From: Aquimarina aquimarini
GTDB taxonomy: Bacteria; Bacteroidota; Bacteroidia; Flavobacteriales; Flavobacteriaceae
Direction: 5' to 3'
DNA: 64,000 bases
Assembly: GCF_900299535.1 (NCBI RefSeq)
Contig: NZ_OMKE01000010.1
Location: 246,164 to 310,163, forward strand
The notes under the pieces were generated by a model. It did not search any database and was not told the origin of the DNA. It was given only the letters and a program-made list of their open reading frames with translations. Shown in pieces: positions 8,313 to 17,684 of this stretch. Position 1 is the stretch's first letter; each line of letters opens with the position of its first letter. A program made the position numbers and the translations under genes.

Positions 8313-9708
8313 CGTTGTGGTAAGCAAACAAAGAACCATTAAACAGGAAATAAAACTTACAGGTGTAGGCTTACATACTGGAAAAGAAGTGACCTTAACA
8401 TTCAAACCTGCGCCAGAGAATCATGGATACGCATTTTGTAGAATTGATTTAGAAGGTAACCCTATTATTGAAGCAGATGCTAATTATGTAGTCAATACAC
8501 AAAGAGGAACAAATCTGGAGAAAAATGGAGTTAGTATACAAACGTCAGAGCACGTATTGGCTGCTTGTGTTGGGTTAGAAATAGACAACCTTTTAATCGA
8601 GTTAAATGCTTCTGAGCCTCCTATAATGGATGGGTCAAGTAAGTTTTTTATGAAAGCACTTGAAGAAGCAGGTATTGTAGAGCAAGAAGCAGAAAGAGAA
8701 GAGTATGTTGTAAAGGATGTAATCTCTTATACCGATGAAGAATCAGGTAGCGAGATTATTGTAATGCCATCTGATGAATATCAAATCACTACAATGGTAG
8801 ATTTTGGTACAAAAGTTTTAGGTACTCAAAATGCATCATTAAAACATCTTTCGGATTTTAAAAAGGATATAGCAGATGCAAGAACTTTTAGTTTTTTGCA
8901 TGAACTAGAGATGTTATTAGAACATGGATTGATTAAAGGTGGAGACCTTAATAATGCTATTGTGTATGTGGATAAAGAATTAAGTCCTAGTACAATGGAG
9001 AAGTTGAAGGTTGCTTTTGGTAAAGAATCAATTGCAGTTAAGCCTAATGGTATATTAGATAATTTGACATTACATTATCCAAATGAAGCTGCTAGACATA
9101 AATTATTAGATGTAGTTGGAGATTTAGCATTAATAGGTACCAGAATTAGAGGGAAGATTATAGCAAATAAACCAGGGCATTATGTAAATACTCAATTTGC
9201 TAAAAAACTCTCTAAAATTATAAAGATTGAGAAGCGAAATAAAGTTCCTCAGTTTGATCTTTCCAAGACTCCACTTATGGATATTAATAAGATTATGAAT
9301 ATGCTACCGCATAGACCTCCGTTCTTATTGATAGATAAAATACTGGAAATGTCTGATAAACATGTAGTCGGACTTAAAAATGTAACTATGAATGAACCAT
9401 TCTTTGTAGGGCATTTTCCAGGAGCACCAGTAATGCCAGGAGTATTACAAATAGAAGCAATGGCTCAAACAGGAGGTATTCTAGCATTAAGTACAGTGCC
9501 AGATCCTGAGAATTACCTTACCTATTTTATGAAAATAGATAAAGTAAAATTTAAACAACAAGTATTGCCGGGAGATACCTTAATTTTTAAATTAGAATTG
9601 ATAACACCAATTCGTAGAGGTATATGTCACATGCAAGCTTTTGCTTATGCTAATGGAAAATTAGTTACAGAAGCAGAACTTATGGCACAAATCGTAAAAT
9701 CAAAATAA
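8305..9708 (+). CDS. lpxC-fabZ: bifunctional UDP-3-O-acyl-GlcNAc deacetylase / 3-hydroxyacyl-ACP dehydratase
   Basis: A 467-residue fusion typical of Bacteroidota. Residues 1-305 are LpxC, the zinc deacetylase committing to lipid A; ligands are visible as His83 (SEHVLAA), His265 and Asp269 ([10 protein letters not shown]), with His292 in PGHYVNT. Residues about 325-467 are FabZ, the hot-dog dehydratase of fatty acid elongation, with His336 in MLPHRPPF and Glu384 in LQIEAMAQ after [11 protein letters not shown]. One polypeptide thus couples lipid A and fatty acid synthesis, which compete for hydroxyacyl-ACP. It overlaps lpxD by 8 bases and precedes lpxA by 80. Confidence 0.96.
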   Translation: MTDVVVSKQRTIKQEIKLTGVGLHTGKEVTLTFKPAPENHGYAFCRIDLEGNPIIEADANYVVNTQRGTNLEKNGVSIQTSEHVLAACVGLEIDNLLIELNASEPPIMDGSSKFFMKALEEAGIVEQEAEREEYVVKDVISYTDEESGSEIIVMPSDEYQITTMVDFGTKVLGTQNASLKHLSDFKKDIADARTFSFLHELEMLLEHGLIKGGDLNNAIVYVDKELSPSTMEKLKVAFGKESIAVKPNGILDNLTLHYPNEAARHKLLDVVGDLALIGTRIRGKIIANKPGHYVNTQFAKKLSKIIKIEKRNKVPQFDLSKTPLMDINKIMNMLPHRPPFLLIDKILEMSDKHVVGLKNVTMNEPFFVGHFPGAPVMPGVLQIEAMAQTGGILALSTVPDPENYLTYFMKIDKVKFKQQVLPGDTLIFKLELITPIRRGICHMQAFAYANGKLVTEAELMAQIVKSK

Positions 9709-9788
9709 TCATAAAAAAGAAACTATAAAACTAGTAAGGATTTAGTAGTTATATAGATTCGCTATTTTTTTATTAAACAAATTAATTG

Positions 9789-10571
9789 ATGAATCAACCG
9801 TTAGCATACGTTCATCCAGGAGCAAAAATTGCAAAAAATGTTGTAATAGAACCTTTTACAACCATCCATAATAACGTAGTGATAGGAGAAGGGACTTGGA
9901 TAGGTTCTAATGTTACTATTATGGAAGGAGCGCGTATCGGGAAAAATTGTAGTATTTTTCCTGGAGCTGTTATTTCTGCAACACCTCAGGATAAAAAATT
10001 TAATGATGAAGATACTATAACCGAAATTGGAGATAATACTACAATTCGTGAGTGTGTTACTATTAATAGAGGAACGGCAGATCGAATGAAAACCAAAATA
10101 GGAAAAAATTGTTGGATTATGGCGTATTGCCATATAGCACATGATTGTATTGTTGGTGACAATTGTATATTTTCTAATAACAGTACATTGGCAGGACATA
10201 TTAATGTAGGTGATTACGTGGTTTTGGCTGGTATGGCTGCTGTACAGCAATTTTGCAGTATTGGTAATCACGCATTTGTTACAGGAGGATCTTTAGTACG
10301 TAAAGATGTACCTCCTTATGTAAAAGCTGCTCGTGAACCTTTATCGTATGTTGGAATTAATTCTATTGGTTTAAGAAGAAGAGGCTTTACTACAGAAAAA
10401 ATAAGAGAAGTACAGAATATATATCGAATTTTATATCAACAGAATTATAATAATTCGCAAGCAGTACAAATTATTGAGGCTGAAATGGAAGCAACTCCTG
10501 AGCGTGATGAAGTTTTAGAATTTATCAAAAACTCTCAGAGAGGAATTATGAAAGGATATTTTTCTAATTAA
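9789..10571 (+). CDS. lpxA: UDP-N-acetylglucosamine acyltransferase LpxA
   Basis: A 260-residue hexapeptide-repeat acyltransferase that performs the first step of lipid A synthesis, O-acylation of UDP-GlcNAc by hydroxyacyl-ACP. A beta-helix runs through residues 1-180, with the catalytic His in MAYCHIAHDCIVG and the family signature FVTGGSLVRKDVPPYVKAAR. A C-terminal helical domain follows. The ATG at 9789 is preferred over the in-frame TTG immediately before it. It lies downstream of lpxC-fabZ and upstream of efp. Confidence 0.96.
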   Translation: MNQPLAYVHPGAKIAKNVVIEPFTTIHNNVVIGEGTWIGSNVTIMEGARIGKNCSIFPGAVISATPQDKKFNDEDTITEIGDNTTIRECVTINRGTADRMKTKIGKNCWIMAYCHIAHDCIVGDNCIFSNNSTLAGHINVGDYVVLAGMAAVQQFCSIGNHAFVTGGSLVRKDVPPYVKAAREPLSYVGINSIGLRRRGFTTEKIREVQNIYRILYQQNYNNSQAVQIIEAEMEATPERDEVLEFIKNSQRGIMKGYFSN

Positions 10572-10618
10572 CACTAGAAAAAAAACGAATACTATACTAA
10601 TAAGAAATAAAGAATATA

Positions 10619-11185
10619 ATGGCAAGTACTAGTGATATCAGAAATGGATTATGTATAAAGTATAATCATGACATCTATAAAATAATAGAGTTTTTACATG
10701 TAAAACCTGGTAAAGGCCCTGCTTTTGTAAGAACAAAATTAAAAAGTGTAACTACAGGAAAGGTAATTGATAATACATTTTCTGCAGGACATAAAATTGA
10801 GGATGTACGTGTTGAAACTCATAAATTTCAGTATTTGTATGCAGAAGGAGATACTTTTCATTTTATGAATACAGAAGATTATAATCAAATTACATTAGAG
10901 AAATCTTCATTAGATGCTCCAGGTTTATTAAAAGAAGGAGAAGTAGTAACGATAATTATCAACTCTGAAGATCAAATGCCTCTATCTGTAGAAATGCCTG
11001 CAAGTGTAATTCTTGAAGTTACAGCAACAGAACCTGGGGTTAAAGGAAATACTGCCACCAATGCAACCAAACCTGCAACTGTAGAAACAGGTGCAGAAGT
11101 AATGGTTCCTCTTTTTATTAATGAAGGAGATAAGATTAAAGTAGAAACAGATAAAGGTACTTATAAAGAAAGAATAAAAGAATAA
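10619..11185 (+). CDS. efp: elongation factor P
   Basis: A 188-residue three-domain translation factor that relieves ribosome stalling at polyproline. The KOW-like N-domain carries the loop PGKGPAF with Lys32 at the position modified in other bacteria. Two OB domains follow, ending in KVETDKGTYKERI. The length equals the usual 185-190. No modification enzymes (EpmA/B or the rhamnosyltransferase EarP) lie nearby, and the loop residue is Lys, not Arg. It sits inside the lipid A cluster, between lpxA and the second lpxD-like gene. Confidence 0.96.
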   Translation: MASTSDIRNGLCIKYNHDIYKIIEFLHVKPGKGPAFVRTKLKSVTTGKVIDNTFSAGHKIEDVRVETHKFQYLYAEGDTFHFMNTEDYNQITLEKSSLDAPGLLKEGEVVTIIINSEDQMPLSVEMPASVILEVTATEPGVKGNTATNATKPATVETGAEVMVPLFINEGDKIKVETDKGTYKERIKE

Positions 11186-11217
11186 TTTTATATACTCTTA
11201 ATTCCTAATTCCTATTA

Positions 11218-12156
11218 ATGAAATTTCCACAAAAACATACTTTACAACAAATTGCTACTATTATATCTTCAGAATTTGTTGGTGAGCCTAATTTTCCTGT
11301 TTTAGGAATGAATGAAATTCATGTCGTTTCTCCTGGAGATATTGTATTTGTGGATCATCCTAAATATTATGATAAAGCACTACAAAGTGCAGCAACTGTA
11401 ATTTTAATCAATAAGAATGTAGAATGCCCAAAAGGAAAAGCATTGCTTATTTCTGATGACCCTTTTAGAGATTTTAACAAACTTACCAAGTATTTTAAAC
11501 CTTTTGAAAAGGCTAGTTCCTTAATTTCTGAAACCGCTACAATTGGTCAAAATACAATTATTCAACCTGGTAGCAGTATTGGTAATAATGTAAGTATTGG
11601 TGATAATTGTTTAATACATTGTAATGTAAGTATTTATGATAATACAGTAATCGGTAATAATGTAACCATACATGCAGGTACAGTAGTAGGATCAGATGCA
11701 TTTTATTATAAAAAAAGAACAGAAGGTTTTGATAAACTGATTTCTGGAGGAAGAGTGGTTATTAAAGATAATGTTGATTTAGGAGCTTCATGTACTATAG
11801 ATAAAGGAGTAACAGGAGATACTATTATTCATGAAGGAACTAAAATCGATAATCAAGTGCATATAGGGCACGATACTGTAATAGGAAAAAAGTGCTTAAT
11901 AGCCTCTCAAGTAGGTATTGCAGGTTGTGTAGTAATAGAAGATGAAGTTACAATTTGGGGTCAAGTAGGGATAACTAGTGCTATCACTATTGGAACCAAA
12001 GCAATTATTTCTGCACAATCAGGAGTAAGTAAATCATTGGAAGCGAATAAAAGTTATTTTGGAACGCCAGCAGATGATTTTAGAAAAAAATATAAAGAAA
12101 TAGCTTCTATACGGCAGATTCCAGATTTAATAGATAAATTGAACAAAAATGAGTGA
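11218..12156 (+). CDS. second LpxD-like UDP-3-O-acylglucosamine N-acyltransferase
   Basis: A 312-residue paralogue of LpxD with an N-terminal LpxD-type domain (1-100), hexapeptide repeats from about 105, and VHIGHDTVIGKKCLIASQVG placing a His at the catalytic position. It is shorter than the lpxD at 7284 and clearly diverged from it. I recall the lpxD-lpxC-lpxA-efp-lpxD-like order as common in Bacteroidota. It may acylate a different sugar or use another chain length; this is inference. It overlaps the next gene by 8 bases (ATG at 12149). Confidence 0.85.
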   Translation: MKFPQKHTLQQIATIISSEFVGEPNFPVLGMNEIHVVSPGDIVFVDHPKYYDKALQSAATVILINKNVECPKGKALLISDDPFRDFNKLTKYFKPFEKASSLISETATIGQNTIIQPGSSIGNNVSIGDNCLIHCNVSIYDNTVIGNNVTIHAGTVVGSDAFYYKKRTEGFDKLISGGRVVIKDNVDLGASCTIDKGVTGDTIIHEGTKIDNQVHIGHDTVIGKKCLIASQVGIAGCVVIEDEVTIWGQVGITSAITIGTKAIISAQSGVSKSLEANKSYFGTPADDFRKKYKEIASIRQIPDLIDKLNKNE

Positions 12157-12556
12157 AACAGTAAAAGATATTGTAAGGTCCTTTTATGAGACCGATCTTA
12201 TTCATACTACCGAAGTTTTTTCTCAATATTTACACCCCGAAATAGAATTATATTGGAATAGTAGTTTTGGGTTTAATAAAAAAGATTTTAAGGATATAGT
12301 AAGTATGTTTAAAGAGATGTCTTCATCTTTTGACTCACTACGATGTGAAATTAGTCATCTTATAGCAGAGAATCAGACTGTTACTGTTCGGTATACATAT
12401 TTTGTAAGAACTATAGAAAGACCAGATAAAGAGGAGGCAGTAGCCCACTTTATTACTATTTGGGAATTAAAAGATAATAAATTATATAAAGGATATCAAA
12501 TAAGTCAACAAGGAGATAATACCTCTGAGAACATGATGTCATTTATATCAAAATGA
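12149..12556 (+). CDS. NTF2/SnoaL-like fold protein
   Basis: A 135-residue small protein with the pattern of the nuclear transport factor 2-like superfamily: a helical start (VKDIVRSFYETDLIHTTEVF), then LHPEIELYWNSSFGF and antiparallel strands such as VTVRYTYFVRT and HFITIWELKDNKLY. Such proteins bind small hydrophobic molecules or act as isomerases. No specific activity can be assigned. The ATG overlaps the end of the lpxD-like gene by 8 bases, so it is co-translated with it and may have a linked role. Confidence 0.75.
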   Translation: MSETVKDIVRSFYETDLIHTTEVFSQYLHPEIELYWNSSFGFNKKDFKDIVSMFKEMSSSFDSLRCEISHLIAENQTVTVRYTYFVRTIERPDKEEAVAHFITIWELKDNKLYKGYQISQQGDNTSENMMSFISK

Positions 12557-12685
12557 TTAGATCAAATCATTTGTAAACTTTGATTTATAATATTTGAGAT
12601 ATTTTGATATTCATTGAAAAGTAAAAGTTTGAAAAATAAAAAAATATTTTTTTATTTTTCACTTTAACTATAATGTTCAAAAGCT

Positions 12686-12693
12686 TACTTTTG
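12686..12693 (+). promoter_or_regulatory. candidate -7 element of sucD
   Basis: TACTTTTG matches TAnnTTTG and lies 36 bases before the sucD ATG, inside a very A/T-rich 172-base gap. A convincing -33 TTG is not visible at the usual distance. Confidence 0.4.
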
Positions 12694-12728
12694 AAACTCT
12701 TTAAAAAAAAATAAAAAATCATAACGCA

Positions 12729-13601
12729 ATGAGTGTTTTAGTTAATAAAGATTCGAAAATTATCGTACAAGGATTTACTGGTAGCGAAGGTACTTTTCAT
12801 GCAGGTCAAATGATAGAATATGGGACCAATGTTGTTGGTGGAGTTACTCCTGGAAAAGGAGGGCAAACTCATTTAGATAAACCTGTATTTAATACTGTAG
12901 AAGATGCAGTAAAAGAAGTAGAAGCAGATACTACAATTATTTTTGTACCGCCAGCTTTTGCTGCAGACGCAATTATGGAAGCAGCAGATGCAGGAATAAA
13001 AGTGATTATTACTATTACAGAAGGTATTCCAGTTGCAGATATGATTAAAGCATCAGATTATATCAAAGGAAAAGATTGTAGACTTATTGGACCAAACTGT
13101 CCAGGGATCATTACTCCAGGAGAGGCTAAAGTTGGTATCATGCCAGGATTTGTCTTTAAGAAAGGAAATGTAGGTATTGTATCAAAATCAGGAACACTTA
13201 CATATGAAGCGGCAGATCAAGTAGTAAAACAAGGATTAGGGATTACTACTGCAATTGGTATTGGAGGAGATCCTATAATTGGTACTACAACCAAAGAAGC
13301 TGTAGAGTTATTGATTAATGACCCAGAGACATCTTGTGTTGTAATGATTGGTGAAATTGGTGGACAATTAGAAGCAGATGCAGCCAAATGGGTAAAAGAA
13401 AGTGGAACAACAAAACCTGTAGTAGGTTTTATAGCTGGAGAAACAGCTCCTGCTGGTCGTACCATGGGACATGCTGGTGCTATTGTTGGTGGTAGTGAAG
13501 ATACTGCAGCAGCCAAAAAAGCAATTATGAGAGAATGTGGAATACATGTCGTTGATTCTCCTGCTGAAATTGGTAAAAAAGTAGCAGAAGTACTAGGATA
13601 A
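12729..13601 (+). CDS. sucD: succinate-CoA ligase subunit alpha
   Basis: A 290-residue alpha subunit of succinyl-CoA synthetase, the substrate-level phosphorylation step of the TCA cycle. The CoA-binding segment [19 protein letters not shown] lies at residues 16-34. The phospho-histidine is in [12 protein letters not shown] near residue 247. Full family length. The beta subunit gene (sucC) is not in this window, as is common in Flavobacteriaceae. A strong terminator follows. Confidence 0.97.
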   Translation: MSVLVNKDSKIIVQGFTGSEGTFHAGQMIEYGTNVVGGVTPGKGGQTHLDKPVFNTVEDAVKEVEADTTIIFVPPAFAADAIMEAADAGIKVIITITEGIPVADMIKASDYIKGKDCRLIGPNCPGIITPGEAKVGIMPGFVFKKGNVGIVSKSGTLTYEAADQVVKQGLGITTAIGIGGDPIIGTTTKEAVELLINDPETSCVVMIGEIGGQLEADAAKWVKESGTTKPVVGFIAGETAPAGRTMGHAGAIVGGSEDTAAAKKAIMRECGIHVVDSPAEIGKKVAEVLG

Positions 13602-13621
13602 AAAGAAAGAACAAATACATA

Positions 13622-13657
13622 AAAAAAGCCTCTTGACTTAAATCAAGAGGCTTTTTT
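13622..13657 (+). terminator. terminator of sucD
   Basis: A hairpin with arms AAAAGCCTCTTGA and TCAAGAGGCTTTT, a six-base loop and a T-run, 21 bases after the sucD stop. Confidence 0.92.
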
Positions 13658-13802
13658 GTGTTTGTACAATTATTTGTTAAAAAAATATTAAATATTGTAA
13701 CATTACCTTAAACTACACGTATTATAGTGAATTAATAGTTAACTAACTCGTTAATACTAACTCAGGTGACAACAACACCACAAAAACAACAAAAAAATAA
13801 GT

Positions 13803-16778
13803 ATGAAATTTACTAAATTAACCTTATTACTACTCGCTATTATTAGCTTTGGTAGTTGTAAAAAATCATCAAATGACACCAAAGTTTCAAAGGAAATTAA
13901 GGTTGAGAAACACACTGATGGATCTGGTTTCGCTTATGAAACGATTACTAATGATCCAACAGGATTACGATTGTACACATTAGATAATGGGCTAAAAGTA
14001 TATTTGTCTAAAAATGAAGAAGAACCAAAAATTCAAACATTTATTGCGGTACGCGCTGGTTCAAACTATGATCCTAAAGAAGCTACAGGGCTTGCACACT
14101 ATTTAGAACATATGGTTTTTAAAGGTACCGATGAAATAGGTACTCAGGATTTTGAAAAAGAAAAAGTGTTGCTACAACAAATATCTGATTTATACGAGCA
14201 ACATAAATCAGAAACAGATGAAGAAAAGAAGAAAGAAATCTATAAAAAAATAGATAAAATTTCTCTTGAAGCATCAAAAATTTCAATATCCAATGAATAT
14301 GATAAGATGATTAGCTCCTTGGGTGCAGAAGGAACAAATGCACACACTTGGTTTGAAGAAACGGTATACAAAAATAAAATACCAGCAAACGAACTTGATA
14401 AATGGCTCAAAGTAGAAAGCGAACGTTTTAGTCAATTGGTACTGCGTTTGTTTCATACAGAATTAGAAGCCGTTTATGAGGAGTTTAATAGAGGACAGGA
14501 TAATGATGGTAGAAAAATGTATGCTGCAATGCTTGAAGGATTATTTCCTAACCATCCTTATGGGCAACAAAAAACAATAGGAACTTCTGAGCATTTGAAA
14601 AACCCCTCTATGGTTGCTATTCATAACTATTTTAATAAATACTATGTGCCTAACAATATGGCAGTAGTATTAGTTGGAGATTTAGATTTTGACCAAACCA
14701 TTCAAAAGGTAAATAAGACTTTTGGTAGCTTCGAGAAAAAAGAGGTAGTACATCCAGAATTACCAAAAGAAGAACCAATAACAAGCCCAATAACCAAAGA
14801 AGTATTCGGACCAACAGCAGAATCAATTTCTGTCTCATTTCGTTCAGATGCTATAGGAACAAAAGAAGAGAAACTTCTTACGCTTGCTGATATGTTATTG
14901 ACAAACGGAGAAGCAGGTTTGATTGATTTAAACCTGAATCAAAAACAAGCAGTTCAGAATGCAGGATGTTTTCCTACTTTTTTGAATGATTATGGATATC
15001 ATCAATTTTATGGACAGCCCAAAGCGGGTCAGACGCTTGATGAAGTAAAAGACTTGTTGCTTTCTCAAATAGAAAAATTAAAAAAAGGAGAGTTTGATGA
15101 GTGGATGATAGATGCTGTAATTAATGATTTAAAACTAAGTCAAACAAAAGAATATGAGAATAACACAGCTTTGGCTTCTGCATATTATAATGCATTTATT
15201 CATAGAGAAGACTGGAAAGACAAGGTAGAATTCTTGAACGAACTTAAAAAAGTTTCAAAACAAGAATTGGTAGATTTTGCTAATAGATTTTATAAAGACA
15301 ATTATGTTGTTGTTTATAAGCGAAAAGGAGAAGATAAAAATATTGTCAAAGTAGAAAATCCTGGAATAACTCCTGTAGCGCTAAATAGAGATAAAGAGTC
15401 TAAATTTGTGCAAGATTTCAAAAAAATAGAATCTTCTTCTTTACAACCAAAATTTATAGATTATAAAACGGCTATAAAATCTACGCAAACTCAGAGTGGA
15501 ATTTCAGTTTCTTATATAGAAAACAAAAACAATGATTTGTTTGACCTTAACATCATTTTTGATTTAGGATCTGATCATGATAAAAAATTATTAATAGCTT
15601 CAGGATATTTTGATTATTTAGGAACTGATAAATATTCTCCAGAAGAACTTAAAAAAGAATTTTATAAATTAGGAATTAGTTATAGTATTAATTCTTCTGC
15701 TGATAAAACTATTGTTGGTATTTCTGGATTAAAAGAAAATTTGGATAAAGGATTGATTTTATTAGAAGATCTATGGAAAAATGCAGTTCCTAACCAAGAA
15801 GCATACGACAAATATGTAGATCAAATATTAAAAGGAAGAGAAGATAGTAAAACTCAAAAAGGAAATATCTTATGGAGTGGTCTTCTTAATTATGGTAAAT
15901 ATGGTGAAAACTCAAGATTACGTAATATATATACATACAAGGAACTAAAAAAGATTAACCCTAAGGAGTTGATTGATAAAATAAAGAGCCTTGCTACGCT
16001 AAAACAACGTATATTTTATTATGGTAAAGATGTAGATGCAGCAATTACATCCTTAGATAAGAATCATATTATTACTGGAGATTTGAATGACTACCCAGAA
16101 AAAATAACTTATACAGAAAACGAAACAGGAGGTAATGTTTACTTTGTAGATTATGATATGGTACAAAGTGAAATGTTGTTTTTGGCAAAAGGAAAAGAAT
16201 TTGACCCTGAAAAAATGGCAGCTTCTAGTTTGTTTAACACATATTTTGGTAGTGGACTTTCTTCTATTGTTTTTCAAGAAATAAGAGAATCAAAATCATT
16301 GGCATATTCTGCTTTTTCTCAATATAGTAATGCGAGCCAACAAGGAGATTCTAACTATTTGTATGCATATGTAGGTACTCAGGCTAATAAAATGCCAGAA
16401 GCAGTAGATGCTATGATGGAGCTATTGACAAATATGCCAGAAGCAGAGGCGCAGTTTAATCAAGCTAAAAAAGCAACATTAAAGAAAATTGCAGCTAAGC
16501 GAATTACAAAATCAAATATCTTTTGGTCATATGAGGGGCTTAAGAAAAGAGGGATCGATCATGACAATAGAAAAGAAATGTATGAAACTATAGAAAAGAT
16601 GACATTGGCAGATCTTAAATCTTTTTTTAACGAGAATATAAAAGGAGAATCCTATAATATCCTTGTTATTGGTAATAAGAAAGATATCGATATGAAAGCA
16701 TTATCAAAACTAGGAGCTGTAAAAGAAATGGATATTGATTACCTTTTTAATTATGAAAAAGAAATAATAAAGCAATAG
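13803..16778 (+). CDS. M16-family zinc protease, lipoprotein
   Basis: A 991-residue two-repeat pitrilysin/insulinase-type protease. A lipoprotein signal with lipobox SFGSC (Cys19) anchors it in the envelope. The inverted zinc motif HYLEH is at 99-103 (His99, Glu102, His103), with the third ligand in EAVYEEFNRG about 75-130 residues later. A charged coiled segment (about 125-150) is inserted after the motif. The second M16 repeat (from about 560) lacks the zinc motif, as expected in this family. It probably degrades peptides in the periplasm. It is single, between terminators. Confidence 0.92.
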   Translation: MKFTKLTLLLLAIISFGSCKKSSNDTKVSKEIKVEKHTDGSGFAYETITNDPTGLRLYTLDNGLKVYLSKNEEEPKIQTFIAVRAGSNYDPKEATGLAHYLEHMVFKGTDEIGTQDFEKEKVLLQQISDLYEQHKSETDEEKKKEIYKKIDKISLEASKISISNEYDKMISSLGAEGTNAHTWFEETVYKNKIPANELDKWLKVESERFSQLVLRLFHTELEAVYEEFNRGQDNDGRKMYAAMLEGLFPNHPYGQQKTIGTSEHLKNPSMVAIHNYFNKYYVPNNMAVVLVGDLDFDQTIQKVNKTFGSFEKKEVVHPELPKEEPITSPITKEVFGPTAESISVSFRSDAIGTKEEKLLTLADMLLTNGEAGLIDLNLNQKQAVQNAGCFPTFLNDYGYHQFYGQPKAGQTLDEVKDLLLSQIEKLKKGEFDEWMIDAVINDLKLSQTKEYENNTALASAYYNAFIHREDWKDKVEFLNELKKVSKQELVDFANRFYKDNYVVVYKRKGEDKNIVKVENPGITPVALNRDKESKFVQDFKKIESSSLQPKFIDYKTAIKSTQTQSGISVSYIENKNNDLFDLNIIFDLGSDHDKKLLIASGYFDYLGTDKYSPEELKKEFYKLGISYSINSSADKTIVGISGLKENLDKGLILLEDLWKNAVPNQEAYDKYVDQILKGREDSKTQKGNILWSGLLNYGKYGENSRLRNIYTYKELKKINPKELIDKIKSLATLKQRIFYYGKDVDAAITSLDKNHIITGDLNDYPEKITYTENETGGNVYFVDYDMVQSEMLFLAKGKEFDPEKMAASSLFNTYFGSGLSSIVFQEIRESKSLAYSAFSQYSNASQQGDSNYLYAYVGTQANKMPEAVDAMMELLTNMPEAEAQFNQAKKATLKKIAAKRITKSNIFWSYEGLKKRGIDHDNRKEMYETIEKMTLADLKSFFNENIKGESYNILVIGNKKDIDMKALSKLGAVKEMDIDYLFNYEKEIIKQ

Positions 16779-16804
16779 TTAAAATATTAAATAAAGATGT
16801 TTAT

Positions 16805-16830
16805 AAACCCTGTGAGAAATCACAGGGTTT
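16805..16830 (+). terminator. terminator of the M16 protease gene
   Basis: Perfect arms AAACCCTGTG and CACAGGGTTT (16805-16814, 16821-16830) with a six-base loop, 26 bases after the stop codon. Confidence 0.85.
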
Positions 16831-16834
16831 ATTG

Positions 16835-16864
16835 TTGATGACCTATTTGTAATTCTTATATTTG
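16835..16864 (+). promoter_or_regulatory. promoter of fabG
   Basis: TTG at 16835-16837, a 19-base spacer and TATATTTG at 16857-16864 match the flavobacterial promoter consensus. The fabG ATG is about 45 bases past the expected transcription start. Confidence 0.7.
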
Positions 16865-16916
16865 AATTCGTATTTATAAATTGATATACACAAACAAAAA
16901 CATAGAAATATAAAGA

Positions 16917-17663
16917 ATGAATCTTTTACAAGGTAAAACGGCAATTATCACAGGAGCTACTCGTGGTATTGGCAAAGGAATAGCAGAGGTTTTTGCACAA
17001 CAAGGTGCTAATGTGGCTTTTACATATAGCTCTTCTGTAGAAGCAGCAAAAACTCTAGAAACTGAATTAAACAGTTTAGGAATCAAAGCCAAAGGATACC
17101 AAAGTAATGCTGCAAGTTATGAGCAAGCTCAGGAATTAGCAGCAGATGTTTTAGAAACATTTGGTAGTATTGATGTTTTGGTTAACAATGCTGGGATCAC
17201 CAAGGATAACCTTTTGATGCGAATGAGCGAAGAAGACTTTGATAAGGTGATTGAAGTGAACTTGAAAAGTGTATTTAACATGACAAAAGCCGTTCAAAGA
17301 ACGATGCTAAAACAACGTAAAGGAAGTATTGTAAATATGAGTTCTGTTGTTGGAGTAAAAGGTAATGCAGGACAGGCTAATTATGCAGCATCAAAATCTG
17401 GGATTATTGGGTTTTCTAAATCTGTGGCACTAGAACTTGGATCAAGAAATATTAGAAGTAATGTTGTTGCTCCAGGATTTATTGAGACAGAAATGACAGG
17501 TAAATTAGATGAAAAAGTAGTAGAAGGTTGGAGAAATGCAATTCCATTAAAAAGAGGAGGTACCCCAGAAGATATTGCAAACACATGTCTCTTTCTAGCT
17601 AGTGATTTGAGCGCATATATTACAGGGCAAGTGTTGAATGTTGATGGAGGTATGCTTACCTAA
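16917..17663 (+). CDS. fabG: 3-oxoacyl-[ACP] reductase FabG
   Basis: A 248-residue short-chain dehydrogenase performing the NADPH reduction in fatty acid elongation. It has the TGATRGIGKG nucleotide site (residues 12-21), NNAG, catalytic Ser in VNMSSVVG, and YAASK (Tyr/Lys pair). PGFIETEMT and the C-terminal GQVLNVDGGM are typical of true FabG, not of the general SDRs at 34.6-36.8 kb. Followed 21 bases later by the von Willebrand factor A gene, possibly on the same transcript. Confidence 0.94.
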   Translation: MNLLQGKTAIITGATRGIGKGIAEVFAQQGANVAFTYSSSVEAAKTLETELNSLGIKAKGYQSNAASYEQAQELAADVLETFGSIDVLVNNAGITKDNLLMRMSEEDFDKVIEVNLKSVFNMTKAVQRTMLKQRKGSIVNMSSVVGVKGNAGQANYAASKSGIIGFSKSVALELGSRNIRSNVVAPGFIETEMTGKLDEKVVEGWRNAIPLKRGGTPEDIANTCLFLASDLSAYITGQVLNVDGGMLT

Positions 17664-17684
17664 TACTTTATAGTACTATAAAGA

